Below are positions 46,655 to 57,567 of a stretch of 64,000 bases of DNA, in pieces. The notes under the pieces are model-generated. The model ran no database searches. It was not told the origin of the DNA and saw nothing but the letters and a program-made list of their open reading frames with translations. The stretch spans positions 55,168,333 to 55,232,332 of the forward strand of contig CATQJL010000001.1 in NCBI GenBank assembly GCA_958299035.1, written 5' to 3'. This DNA comes from Cylicocyclus nassatus. Its lineage: Eukaryota; Nematoda; Chromadorea; Rhabditida; Strongylidae. The position numbers and the translations under genes are program-made. Numbering within the stretch: position 1 is the first letter of the stretch; every line of letters begins with the position of its first letter.

Positions 46655-48443
46655 ATCGTCCCATTGTAGGTTTTGTTTCCATAGTGCTTGTAAGAAAACT
46701 TTGCTTTCGAATAAGCCTGGAGAACACCAACCTAGTAGGTCGTACGTGCTGGCAATGAGTTTTAGAATCTTACGTTTTGTCCACATAACACCTTTTGGAG
46801 GAGTCTTGGGAAGACTAATGGATAAAGTGTCTTCATGCACATTCCAAGAAATTCCAAGAATCTTATTTTCCACTCCAAGAGTTTCTTTCTCTTTTTCCCA
46901 CAGAAAGTTGTTTAACTCCTTGGAGTTGCTTATGAATTGTCGTAAATTCATGCCAGCCTTTCGGAATAGCTCTTTAGAGTTTTCATAAAAGAGCTTCCCT
47001 TCTTCAACTGTATTGATCCCGTGGAAGACATTGTCGACGTATGTGTTCTCCAAAATTTCTTGTGCCAGAGGAGAATCAGTAATTTGCAGATGATAACGAA
47101 TAGTACCTGCAAGTAGAAAGGGAGATGCAATCAGTTCAAAGGATTCGACGAAATCGGTAGGTGGTTATGTTATCCTGAGTTGTTGGCTGTTTGGGATCTT
47201 TCAACCAGGAAAAGCGTGTGAAGTCACGGCTCTGTTCATTCAAGCCCACCATCAAAAAGGCTTTTTCAATATCACTTGCAATAAGGATTTTTGGTAGTCC
47301 CAAGCGTAGTAATACTCCGGTTATGTCCGGAAGAAGGACAGGACCTCGGAAAAGAATTTCATTCAGACTTGGATGGCCTTTTCTTTTTGCGGAGCCATCG
47401 TAGACGCATCTCAGTTTCGTACTTCGTTGGTCCTCTGATATGACTGCATGGTGTGGGAAATAGTGACACAACTCCGGTATTTCTGATTCGTAGACTTCTT
47501 CAATAATACCTTTGCTAAGCTGATCTTGGATTAGGTTATGGTATCGCTCCATTGTTTCAGGATTGCGTCTCAAATTTTTCGTATTGTGGAGAAGCCTTGC
47601 GTATGCAAGTTGAATGTTGTTAGGAAGACTTTTCTTGTCTCCTTCAAAGGGCAGTTGTACGACGTACCTTCCCTCAGCATGGTCGTAGTAGATAGATTCA
47701 TTGAACATCAGCAAACATTGCATGTCGTCTTTGTTGGAAGGGTCGTCGATGGCATCACCAAAGTCTTGTGACCAAAGTTTTTCTACAAAATTGTCTAAAG
47801 TCTCCATCTGGAGTTCACTTGAGTTATAAGAATGTTCTATTTTCTTGTCTGGTCGGATTTCCTTTCCCGTGATGATATTTCCCACCGATGAGTGTATGAG
47901 ATTGTAACCATCGTAGATTGGCTTGATGTAGAAGTCATCGGAAAGAAGAAGTTCCCAGAAGTAATCTGCTCCAATAAGTATGGAAGGTTTCTTCTTTGAA
48001 GCGACAAGGAGAGGAGAATTGGCAGAGGCAAACCGCATGATCTTTAACTCATTTGTGAGTGTGTTGACAGCTCTGACGCACAGAAGTTTGTTACCATTGC
48101 TGGTTCGTATTCCAATCGTATGAAGCGTGGTAAGTAGAGGGAAAGGGCTTCCTGTAGCAAATGTATGCATTGAAATTTCTTCCACTTCTCCTTGTCGAAG
48201 GTGTAGCTTTGTTGCTAGTTCAGATGTTATGTAACTTTTGCTGGAACCGCTGTCGAAAAATGCCATAGTTGTTGTTGCCTTTTCGGGAGCATCGGGATTG
48301 TAGACCTGAACATCAACACACATAAGTAGGGTTGGCATTTTTGATAATGAGTCTTCAGTGATTGCGACAATATCGTTCTCCTGCTTGTTTAGTTGTTGTG
48401 GAGCTGCATCTTCCTCAGCATCATGGAATTGCAGAAAGAGCAT
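46655..48443 (-). pseudogene. Bel/Pao pol: protease and reverse transcriptase
   Basis: The 435-codon frame (48443-47136) carries the retroviral-type protease site FFDSGSSKSYI (about residues 62-72) and its ILIGADYFWELL tail (about 154-165), a linker, then RT: KLRCVYDGSAK and LIASDIEKAFLMVGLNE. The frame breaks at about 47130, just after RFRRI. RT continues in another frame through FLLAGTIRYHL and YVDNVFHG, the catalytic box with Asn in place of the second Asp of the usual YVDD, to the A17/RT-connection block KVFLQALWKQNLQWDD, which ends at the inserted element. It makes cDNA from element RNA in intact relatives; here it is broken. Confidence 0.85.
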
Positions 48444-48854
48444 GGCCTTTGCTTGCGCTTGAGTGTTGTAGTGCTTTCTGCTTTGTTTGAAAATGATCGA
48501 AATCTTTTCTGCAAATTCGAAGGTGTTGATTTTCGATGTGCCGCAAAGTAGTTCTCTTCAAATTTGTTACCTCCCTTGTTGTGAAATTCTATTTCACGAA
48601 GGGTTGCTTCCTTGTGAACAATATTCGTCAGAGTTTGAAGCAGCTCCGTTGGAGTGAGGTTGTGTGATTGTCCCGCTCTGTCATAAATCATACTGCGTAC
48701 ATAACGTGGCAACTTGTTGAGTAGAATTGCACCCAAAGCTACTTCTGTATCGTCTTCGTAGGAACAAAACTGCCTTGTCAATGAATACATTCTGTTGTAA
48801 AGCGACTGTAGGTGTTTTCCTTCTTCGTCGCATTGGGGTAAATTGGCAAGTTAT
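48400..48854 (-). pseudogene. Bel/Pao gag, 3' part
   Basis: Continues the gag frame of 52220-53052 across the LINE insertion: after removal of the LINE and one target copy the frame is kept, with one TAA a codon later. It reads [20 protein letters not shown], then [15 protein letters not shown], a typical Bel/Pao gag stretch. It ends in a partial zinc knuckle (CSFC without the His and final Cys). Pol overlaps its end in another frame. Confidence 0.75.
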
Positions 48855-48865
48855 GTGTAAAGAAT
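48855..48865. repeat. Left target-site duplication of the RTE LINE
   Basis: GTGTAAAGAAT here is identical to 52220-52230. The two copies bracket the LINE and are one copy of original gag sequence. Confidence 0.85.
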
Positions 48866-49669
48866 CTAGTTCTGAGTCGTCAGCTGCTGATGTTGGAGAG
48901 TAGCAGTTGATGATGCTGATGGTCTTCTGACGTGGAGGGCGTAGTCGTAGGATGGCTAGTCGGGGTGATAGGATCTTGTGCGAATCGACAAGATGGACGA
49001 TAGATGGGTGGACGACAAAGCCAACACCTCCCACGTTTCGTGATGGAACCTTCTCACCACGAATGATGAGTGTTCATCATTCATCTGTCGCACGTCCTTC
49101 TTCCTGGACTTCGTTTCCTGCAGAGCGATGATGTGGTACTTGATGTGCTCTGCAGCGTCGAGAAGAGCGTGGAGGTCGGCGTTTGTGGAGACTGTCCTGG
49201 CGTTGTAGGTGCAGAGCATGAGGCAGTCTCCGTGGCGTGTCGTCCGGGCAGACGTGTCGTTTTTGTCCAATCCAAAAGGCGCCCTGAGGACCCTGACATC
49301 AGTCTTGCTACCACCCGGCGCCGTAGGCGGGATCCGATGTACAGGGTTTCTTTCTATTCTTCTAACTGGTAGAGTAATGAAATTTTTTCCCCTACAAGAG
49401 CAGACTTACTAGGCCAACTCTTGATTTCCACGGGGCGATCGCTGACCCCGGGCTTGGAGCGGGGAGAACCGCCTAGCGACCTGAAAACCAGACGGCGGCG
49501 GATCTGGCCTGGCCGGCTCTTAGCTAGGCATCCGGCCGAAACCGGAAACGTCGAACTCCTTCACAGCTTGGGAGGCCCTGCCAGAGTATACACTCGGCTG
49601 TGCATCGCAGTTCGACACCTAGTGTCACCCCCACGCCACGATGAGGCGGCCGACCATTGTGGGGGTGAC
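48866..49669 (-). pseudogene. Inverted 5' segment of RTE: 5' leader and endonuclease N-terminus
   Basis: Minus-strand frames read CTYNARTVSTNADLHALLDA, then HIIALQETKSRKKDVRQMND, the first blocks of the apurinic-type endonuclease including the catalytic Glu of LQETK. After a one-base frameshift near 49050 they continue [10 protein letters not shown] and [19 protein letters not shown], stopping at the target duplication. About 400 bp of GC-rich 5' leader lies at 49270-49669, with a perfect 14-bp stem at its outer end. The endonuclease nicks target DNA to prime cDNA synthesis in active RTE elements. Confidence 0.85.
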
Positions 49670-49672
49670 ACT
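49621..49672. repeat. Perfect 14-bp hairpin at the LINE 5' end
   Basis: AGTGTCACCCCCAC (49621-49634) and GTGGGGGTGACACT (49659-49672) pair perfectly around a 24-base loop, right at the junction between the inverted and direct LINE segments. Confidence 0.85.
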
Positions 49673-52184
49673 AAATGCTAGATGCTTTCTACGAAGACGT
49701 GGAGGAGGTCGTCCGCAACGAAAAGTCCTTCTACAAGTATGTTGTGGGCGACTTCAATGCGAAAATCGGGATGCCACTAGAAAAGGAATATAGGATCGGG
49801 AAGTTTGGATATGGGCTCCGGAACGAAAACGGCAACCGTCTTGTTGGGCTTCTCTCCGCCGCACGACTTTTCCATGGAAATTCCATCTTCATGAAGAAAG
49901 AACATCGCCGGTGGACATGGGAATCGCCCAACGGAACGACTCACGCGGAGATCGACCACATTCTCGCCAACCGAAGGTGGAGCTTGCTCGATGTCTCAGT
50001 AGTTCCATCCCTCTGCAGTGGCTCCGATCACCGCCTCCTTCGAGCGAAGATACGACTCAGCCGAAGGCTGGAAAAGAAAGTCTGTCACAGTGCCGCGAGA
50101 AGGAAGGAAGTCGTTTACGACGGTAACAGGCTGGAGGAGCTCATATCAAGATGTGACTGGCCCATCGAGGAGGACCCAACATACGACTACGACCGGCTTC
50201 TGAAAGGATTGCGAGCCTGCGGAGAATGTGCCTCAGTGACTTCTGAGAAGAACTTGGAACGTATTTCGAAGACCACCAAGGAATTGCTCGAAAGAAGAAG
50301 ATTTCTGAGGCAGGATCCGAATGCAACCCATCTCGAGCGACTGATAGCCAACGCCAGTTGCAGAACAGCTTTGCAGGAGGATCTCAGGAAGTACAGGCAA
50401 GCCAAGATACTGGAAGCAGCCGAAGAAAGACGAAGTCTTAAGAAATGCCGAAGGGACCTCTGTGAATATCACGTACCGCTGGCTGCACTATTGAACGAAG
50501 ACGGGACTCCGACTTCTTCCCGATACAAGATGGAATCTATCGCGAAGAACTTCTATACCAACCTCTTCCGCTCATCAACACCCGTGCCGATGCCCGTTGT
50601 TCCCACTGGAGAAGTACCACCACGAATTCTACCTGCTGAAGTGCGCACGGCGATTCAGACCATGAAGACATCCACGGCTCCAGGACCAGACCATCTTTCC
50701 GTCGAATTTCTGCGAGCCGGAGGACAACGTCTACACGAGATTCTCGCGTCGCACCTGACATCTTACCTTCAGAAGGAGAGGATTCCCGACCAGTGGAGAA
50801 CGTCAAGAACCGTCCTTCTTTTAAGAAGGGTGAACGGGAAGATCTTCGAAATTACCGTCCAATATGCCTGCTGAGTGTGCTGTACAAGCTCTTCACGAAG
50901 ATTATCCTCGCACGCATATCTAGGACACTGGATGAAACCCAACCCCAAGAACAAGCTGGATTTCGCAAAGGATTTAGCTGCATGGACCACATCCAGACGG
51001 TTTCGAGCGTCATAGAAGTCTGCCGGGAGTACCGACTGCCTCTCGTCCTAACCTTCGTCGACTACGAGAAAGCCTTTGACAGCGTCGAAACCAACGCCAT
51101 CCTGTCTGCGCTAGTCGATCAAGGAGTGGAACCAGCTTACGTGAGGACACTAGCCGACTGCTACAAGGGCTGTACAACAACGCTGCAGCTATTCCATCGC
51201 CCCCTAACCATTCCAATTGGGAAGGGGGTTCGACAAGGCGACACTATTTCGCCAAAGCTGTTCACCGCGGCCTTGCAGTGGGTGATGAAGTCACTAGACT
51301 GGGAAGAGAGAGGCATACGAGTTGATGGGAGATTCCTATCCAACCTTCGTTTTGCGGATGACATCGTCCTTTTCTCGAGCAGTATCACTGAAGCAGAGGC
51401 GATGCTAAAGGAACTAAACGAAGTAGGGAAGAAGATCGGACTGCGAATAAATCGGAAGAAGACTCAGTTCATGAAGAACGCCCCTTGCGAAGATGCAGAA
51501 ATGGAATTGGAAGGCACCCCTATCATGGAGACGTCTTCTTACGTGTATCTCGGACGTTCGATGAACATGGAGAACGACTTGAGGGAAGAACTTAACAGGA
51601 GAAGAAGAGCAGCCTGGGCCGCCTTCGGGCCTCTTAAGGAAGCCACCGACCAACTGACGGACCCGGAGCTTCGTGCCCACCTGTTCGACTCAACCGTTCT
51701 CCCAGCGCTCTGCTACGCAGCTGAGACTTGGGCCGACACCGTAGCCACGTCGAAAGCTTTAAGAACCACCCACAGAGCGCTCGAGCGCAGTCTTCTGAAG
51801 ATGACCCGACACAAGCAACATCTAGTCGGACTTCGCAGCACGGATATGAGAAGAATGTCCCGTCTTCGTGACCCAGCGGAATACGTTGCGAAAGCGAAAC
51901 ACCGATGGGCCGGTCACATAATGAGAAGAACGGACGATAGATGGACACTAAGAACATCTGAGTGGATTCCTCGCGAAGCCAAACGTCCTCGAGGAAGACC
52001 ATCGACGAGATGGGCAGACGTGTTCGTGGAACGGATGGACCAGCTGAGAAATCAGCTGGATACGATTCTTGCCCCTGGAACTCGTGGACGCAGCCACCGA
52101 CGACGACCAAGAAGATCGTGGATGTCCGAAGCGAGGGACAGGGATCAATGGCGACTTCTGTACTGGGGCCCGCACGACACGTGA
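49670..52184 (+). pseudogene. RTE endonuclease C-terminus and reverse transcriptase
   Basis: Frame 1 (49675-50874) has endonuclease blocks [23 protein letters not shown] and [10 protein letters not shown], then the first RT block [15 protein letters not shown] one-base loss in a T run near 50820 shifts the frame. The second frame (to 52184) continues with [38 protein letters not shown] (first catalytic Asp), KGVRQGDTISPKLF, RFADDIVLF (catalytic Asp pair, about 51345) and the C-terminal AKHRWAGHIMR and RWADVFVERMDQL blocks, ending in YWGPHDT. The length and blocks fit RTE elements common in nematodes. The frameshift and 5' inversion make it inactive. Confidence 0.9.
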
Positions 52185-52219
52185 GGACGGGCCATCTAAG
52201 TATCTAAGTAAGTAAGTAA

Positions 52220-52230
52220 GTGTAAAGAAT
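52220..52230. repeat. Right target-site duplication of the RTE LINE
   Basis: GTGTAAAGAAT, identical to 48855-48865, directly follows the LINE's AAGTAAGTAAGTAA tail. Confidence 0.85.
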
Positions 52231-53052
52231 ATGGCGTATCGTCACCTTGTCATCATAGCGAGACTTGAGTATGTCCAGCGCGATGTTGTAGCTTGGAGCT
52301 GTTAGTGCCAATCCATGGATTGATTGGAGTGCGCGTCCTTTCAAGCAGGATTTCAGGAGCAAAAATTTTTTTGCGTCATCGAGATCCCGTTTGCATCCAA
52401 CTAGTGCTGTAAAGCGAGCCATGAATTCAGGATATTCTAGTAAGTTACCGTCAAAAATCGGGAGTTCTACTCTGCTGAGAATTGATGCGTCTACGAAGTT
52501 CATCGTAGATTCTGTGGTAGTATGCTTATGCTCCTTTGGCTGAGTGCGTGTTGCCGTATATGTTACTCGTTCTTCATTTTCTGGAGGCAGAGAGAGTTGT
52601 CGTCGGAGAAGTTCCTTGCCGTAGGAATTGAGCACATGGTCGATTTTTTCTAGTAGGTCCACAGCGTTTTGGACTGCAGTTGCGTAATCACCGTAATTCT
52701 TCACATACTCATTGAAAAACTCTTCTTCGGTAGTATCGGATGAGCGAGCCGTTGACCAGTCTTCATCGAGTTTTCGGATTTTCACATAAGCGTTGTGCAG
52801 CTGTGATCGTTGTTCGGCTATGTCAGTTCTGAAGTCTAGAAGCTCATCATTTTTCAAATGGGTGAACTGAGGTTCATTCTCATCAATGTCGTAGTTATCG
52901 AAGATTTGTTTGATCAGCTCATACTGGTGGAGGAGTCTCTTCTTTGTGATGCCGATTTGACGACGTGTGTTTCCACTGTTGAATGCCATGTTGAAAGAAT
53001 GACGACTGGGATCAGGAAGAGACGTGGAAGGAGATGCTGCTCGAGTGCTCAA
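52220..53052 (-). pseudogene. Bel/Pao gag, 5' part (DUF1759-type)
   Basis: A frame of about 278 codons from ATG 53052, ending at the LINE insertion. The N-terminal half is helical and charged (RRQIGITKKRLLHQYELIK, a coiled-coil-like start). The C-terminal half carries the DUF1759 pattern of Bel/Pao gag: VELPIFDGNLLEYPEFMARF then LLLKSCLKGRALQSIHGLAL. Gag packages element RNA into particles. It starts 21 bases inside the primer-site region, as expected for the first gene of the element. Confidence 0.82.
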
Positions 53053-53072
53053 AAATGGCGTTGTCCGTTTTA

Positions 53073-53089
53073 GGGTGCCGTGGTCGCCA
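53073..53089 (-). promoter_or_regulatory. Primer-binding site of the minus-strand Bel/Pao element
   Basis: On the minus strand TGGCGACCACGGCACCC begins two bases after the LTR end ...GTGTGCA. A TGGCGACC start resembles arginine-tRNA primer sites of some LTR elements; the exact tRNA is not established. Confidence 0.6.
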
Positions 53090-53091
53090 TT

Positions 53092-53150
53092 TGCACACTG
53101 ATTGGGCTTGAAGGCGTTTATTACGTATAACAGGGGCTTATATATCCATA
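53092..53150 (-). promoter_or_regulatory. 5' LTR inner part: TATA box and polyadenylation signal
   Basis: Minus-strand TATATAA (53144-53138) and AATAAA (53122-53117) lie shortly before the LTR end TGTGCA at 53092. Spacing is tight but fits a compact promoter/R region. The outer LTR edge could not be placed because no second copy is in the window. Confidence 0.6.
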
Positions 53151-53279
53151 CTAACTATGTGGAAATTGAGTAATCATACAACATAATGTTGGCTAGTGAA
53201 AACATAAGCAATGCTGAATCAGTTCCCGAAATGCTTAACTAGACAAAACATTATACATTGAAGAAATTCTGTACAAATA

Positions 53280-53345
53280 CAGAATATTTATTTATTTATA
53301 TTATTTATGCGCCAGAGTATTTATTTATTTATTTATTTATTTATA
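53280..53345. repeat. TTTA microsatellite
   Basis: Tandem TTTA/TTTAT units in two runs, simple-sequence slippage. Confidence 0.8.
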
Positions 53346-53564
53346 TAATTACATTACACAATAGTAATGTGCCATACTAAAAAAGAAACTGATAATTGGG
53401 AAAGGAGAGTGAGGGAGAGTGAGGTATAAAAAATGTGTATAGCATTGAGGGAACTCTAAGCTTTAGTTTCATACCATTAAGCTTTTGTGTACACTCTAAC
53501 GGTAGTGCACATATGTATGCATCTTACACATTGTAGAGAGCTCCAATCATATGTACATTATACT

Positions 53565-53880
53565 TGGGGAAATTCGAAATTTTTTTCGAATATTCGAATA
53601 TCGAATATATTCGAAAATTAAAAATTTCGAATATTCGACTATCGAGTAATATTTGAAAATCGAAAATTTCGAATATTCGACTATCGAATATATTCGAAAA
53701 TCGAAAATTTCGAATATTCGACTATCGAATAATATTCGTAAATAGAAAATTTCGAATATTCGACTATCGAATAATATTCGAAAATCGGAAATTTCGAATA
53801 TTCGAATATCGAATATCATTCGAATATCGAATATCATTCGACCTTCGAATATCATTCGATTTTCGAATATCATTCGAAAA
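53565..53880. repeat. TTCGAATATTCGA satellite, left array
   Basis: Variants of CGAATATTCGA / AAAATCGAAAATTTCGAATATTCGACTATCGA repeat with a period of about 55-60 bp. Frames through it are repeat translations. Confidence 0.8.
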
Positions 53881-55195
53881 ATTAATGTGCATGTGATATG
53901 ATAACATGACCAAGCGCATAGTTTACAAGTACTGTAGGTCTTTGTAGTTCCCTTTTAGGCGACTACTACACTGCAGTACATGACGTATATCTCAGCACGT
54001 TGCGCGGATTCTCTACATCTAATCGGTGCCGTCGACAACTCCACGATACACATATAGTATACACAATGTTGAACTGTATAAGTGCTTTACCCACAACTTT
54101 CGACTTGACACTCGTGGCAATAAGCAATCTTCCTCTCGTTGGCAATGCGATAAGCTAGACCGCTGCTGGAAATACTAAACAATTACTGGTTCTACCATAT
54201 CCCTTTTTCGCACTACAACAAACGACGAACTTCTTGACACAACACTATCCTTCCGGTCACTAGTGCATTATCTTGAATACGCCCTCAATTTGCGATGTCG
54301 AGTGGAAGTAACGCTGCGACGATATCAGGAACATCTTCACGTTCCCGTTCACATCTATCACCTTTTCCGAATGCGAATGAAGAACAGCGTGCACTAGACC
54401 TCAGGCAGGGTCTGTAGTAATCTGGTCGGAACTCACAGTTACTCTGACTTAACTTTGAGTTATATCTGAGCTGACTCGCACCTTTCTTACCCCTTCATCA
54501 GTTGAATGGATCAAATCTAGAAGGCGATATATGGCAGGAGACTCCGTAACCGGTAATTTATCCCTAGTAGAAAAACATTGTCGAAATCGTTCTGCACAAG
54601 AAACAGCGCCACCAAACGCGCAGCTGTGTTTGCGATAACTCTGTGTTTGGTGGGCGTTACAGTCTATCGTGGAACTCAAAGATAAATTTGAGTTTGGTCA
54701 GAGTAAGAGAAATAGTGTACAAAAGAAGAGATGCAGCTAAAAAGTCCTCCGGGGTACATTTTGCTCGTACTTTCAGCAGGCATGTCAGAGGTATCATAAT
54801 GCCCGGTATCTACAAAATTTTGAAATCTTGTTAAACCTTGGTCTAGGAGGTTGTTCGGTGCGCAGATCAAAAATATGGTACTCATTTTTCACTTTTTCCC
54901 GTTGGGGTCATAAAGCCGTGTCAAGTTGGATCTAAACGTTTGAACTCTAAGTTTAATTTTTTAAAGTTTACTCAGTGACGCTCATGAAGAACTGATAGAC
55001 GCTGTTGAAGAACTCAAAATCTGGCGTCCCTGGATAGCGAAAAATTGATAGCAGCTACATCTGCCACAGAAATGGCGCATCACGATTACTGTATAGACTA
55101 CTGCGCCAGAACCACAAAGCATATACACTCCCCATTGAGAGTTGCAGATTGATAGAAACTCCTACAGTGACGTGCTAGGCTTAAGGAGTTCCATC
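53881..55195. other. Interior of the satellite-edged element
   Basis: Unique-looking sequence with only short open frames. No recognised protein motif on either strand. Confidence 0.4.
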
Positions 55196-55396
55196 CAAGG
55201 CCCAGCATGAGATCGTTTCTAGGCTTCTTGAAAACGAAGTCCCCTTTGACCGTCAGCCCTAAACGTAAAAAACCCTCAAAAGAAGAGGCGTCGACTAAAA
55301 AACGTCACAATTTTTGTCACAAGAATGATATCCTTTTGCTTTTTTGCCCCAACAACCAAATCCAGATTGCTTCTATACAATCTTCGCCGGGCTCTG
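55196..55396. mobile_element. Short hAT-type MITE copy
   Basis: Left CAAGGCCCAGCATGAG and right CGCCGGGCTCTG match the ends of the 3302-4066 element with changes. Flanks GTTCCATC (55188-55195) and GTTTCATC (55397-55404) form a 7-of-8 duplication. Interior shares AACGAAGTCCCC and GTCGACTAAAAAACGTC with relatives. Confidence 0.75.
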
Positions 55397-55409
55397 GTTT
55401 CATCATTTA

Positions 55410-55735
55410 AATTATCGAATATTCGAATATTCGAAGTTCATCGAATGATTCAAATATTCGATGACCATCGAATGATCGAATTGATGACCATCGAATATTC
55501 GACTTTCGAATAATATTCGAAAATTGAGTTTTTCGAGTATTCGACTTTCGAATAATATTCGAAAGTTGAAATTTTCGAATATTCGAATATCGAATATATT
55601 CGAAAACAGAAAATTTCGAATATTCGACTTTCGAATTTTATTCGAAATCTCAGATTTTCGAATATTCGACTTTTCGAATGATTCGCATTCGAATGATTTA
55701 TTCGAATAATCGAATAATCATTCGATTCGGTCCCA
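55410..55735. repeat. TTCGAATATTCGA satellite, right array
   Basis: Same motif as the left array, roughly inverted relative to it, ending at the CCCAAGTATAATGTACAT terminus. Confidence 0.8.
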
Positions 55736-55905
55736 AGTATAATGTACATTGCATGTACATGATCTGCATGAGTGGCATTTTTGCTCTCAACAATAGAGTG
55801 GATGAAGTATTTGAAGTAATCAACCATCGAGTGGTAGCAGCCTATCCAATGGCCCGTTTATCGATCCATCCATTCAGCAGTCCATCGGTCTATTTTACAT
55901 ACATA

Positions 55906-57565
55906 CAGTGACCGCCAAAAAGTTGCGGACAAACCCCTCTCCCTTTTTCATCGCTCTCTTTCAGAGGGAAAACAAGGATGAAATAATGTAATAATTGCAT
56001 GAGGTGATAGAGCTCTTCAAGCTCTACAATATACACCTTAAGCTTTTTGAGAAACATGTATTCTAAAAATTTTAAGAATCTTTTTCTAAAAAAAGTCCGA
56101 AAATGGCCGCGTCACAATGTCGCGGGCAATAATTCTTCGAACGCAAAAATTTTCTTTTGAGTCCTTCTTTGAGGCGGAAACACAAGTTATCCGGACGGGT
56201 AAGCATACTACTATACAGAGCTCGTCAAGAACTACACATTGGTTATGGTTGCTTCCCCAAAAAACGCAAGTTTGAGTTTTATTTTACTTTTTTCAAAAAA
56301 TTACTTCTAATTTCCTTTATCAAGCCAAATTTCTTCACACGGAAACCTGTTCAAGACATCCCAACAAAGCCGTCTGGGTAAAATAGATGCTCTTTGCCAT
56401 CCTCTATGCATCGGACATGTGCTGATGAGTTTTTTTTTGCTGAAAATGGCCCTTGGCAGTGCTTGGACATGACCCCACCTGCACCTCACCACTGACTTGT
56501 AGCGCTTTGCAGGCTTGTAACTCGGCCTGCAGTCAATATTTGAGCTTGCAATTAGGCTCATTCGAAAGAACGAGACTTCCTCTACACGATGGTATGCAAA
56601 TGAGTTGAGTTTGAGAAATTTCAGAGATTTGGCGGACGGGGTGGTAAAGGGCAGCTTCAGTTGTAGTCTAAGCACTTTTCAGCTAAAGTTGAAGAGAGCT
56701 CCTTTCGCTACCAATTTCATCCTGGAAGTTCAAAACTGTAAGTTTTCTTGTAATAGATTTCGAAGCTTTAAGACTGTTCTGGTGTTCATAAGAGCTTTCA
56801 CTCCAATCACCTCTAAGGCTGCACTTTTTCACCCCATCCGCCAAATCTCTGAAATTTCTCAAACTCAACTCATTTGCATACCGTCGTGTAGAGGAAGTCT
56901 CGTTCTTTCGAATGAGCCTAATTGCAAGCTCAAATATTGACTGCAGGCCGAGTTACAAGCCTGCAAAGCGCTACAAGTCAGTGGTGAGGTGCAGGTGGGG
57001 TCATGTCCAAGCACTGCCAAGGGCCTTTTCAGCAAAAAAAAACTCATCAGCACATGTCCGATGCATAGAGGATGGCAAAGAGCATCTATTTTACCCAGAC
57101 GGCTTTGTTGGGATGTCTTAAACAGGTTTCCGTGTGAAGAAATTTGGCTTGATAAAGGAAATTAGAAGTAATTTTTTGAAAAAAGTAAAATAAAACTCAA
57201 ACTTGCGTTTTTTGGGGAAGCAACCATAACCAATGTGTAGTTCTTGACGAGCTCTGTATAGTAGTATGCTTACCCGTCCGGATAACCTGTGTTTCCGCCC
57301 CAAAGAAGGACTCAAAAGAAAATTTTTGCGTTCGAAGAATTATTGTCCGCGACATTGTGACGCGGCCATTTTCGGACTTTTTTAGAAAAAGATTCTTAAA
57401 ATTTTTAGAATACATGTTTCTCAAAAAGCTTAAGGTGTATATTGTGGAGCTTGAAGAGCTCTATCACCTCATGCAATTATTACATTATTTCATCCTTGTT
57501 TTCCCTCTGAAAGAGAGCGATGAAAAAGGGAGAGGTGTTTGTCCGCAACTTTTTGGCGGTCACTG
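55906..57565. mobile_element. 1.66 kb palindromic Tc1/mariner-like MITE
   Basis: Begins CAGTGACCGCCAAAAAGTTG after TA (55904-55905) and ends in its exact reverse complement before TA (57566-57567). Arms of about 720 bp are near-identical, leaving a loop of about 160 bp around 56735. TA duplication and CAGTG start fit Tc1/mariner. The mirrored open frames, such as those starting MSLRNFRDLADGV on both strands, are consequences of the symmetry. No transposase. Confidence 0.92.
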
Positions 57566-57567
57566 TA

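Larger units (their letters stand above)
48866..52219 (+). mobile_element. RTE-type LINE, near full length with 5' inversion
   Basis: Bracketed by an 11-bp duplication and ending in a short TAAG-type repeat tail, as RTE elements do. The 3' three-quarters (about 49670-52200) reads on the plus strand. The 5' quarter (48866 to about 49669) is the same element's beginning turned round to the minus strand. The two parts meet within the same codon stretch of the endonuclease (SELD next to LDAFYED) with a short CTAG overlap. This is the signature of twin priming during target-primed reverse transcription. It lies inside the gag of the minus-strand Bel/Pao element. Confidence 0.9.
44200..53092 (-). 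mobile_element. Bel/Pao LTR retrotransposon, minus strand, with two insertions
   Basis: Order on the minus strand: LTR end and primer site (53092-53073), gag (53052-52220 and 48854-48400), protease plus RT (48443-46655), RNase H and pre-integrase blocks (45090 to about 44300). The coordinates given exclude the rest of the 5' LTR, whose outer edge I could not place. Gag is interrupted by an RTE LINE and pol by a 1.56 kb TIR element. Integrase and 3' LTR are missing. The sequence is far better preserved than the 29-42 kb copy, so it is younger, but frameshifts near 47130 and elsewhere and the truncation make it inactive. Confidence 0.88.
53549..55760. mobile_element. 2.2 kb element edged by TTCGAATATTCGA satellite
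   Basis: ATGTACATTATACTTGGG at the left is repeated as its exact reverse complement at about 55734-55751. Just inside each end lies about 320 bp of AT-rich satellite built on TTCGAATATTCGA, with the two arrays roughly mirror images. The 1.5 kb between has no readable gene and carries a hAT-type MITE (55196-55396). It looks like a non-autonomous DNA element with satellite-filled inverted ends. Target duplication not resolved. Confidence 0.65.

Noticed and set aside
45080..46720. Many frames rich in FRKFRDIPG-like repeats
   Set aside because: Translations of the CGCGAAATTCCGG satellite in several frames on both strands.
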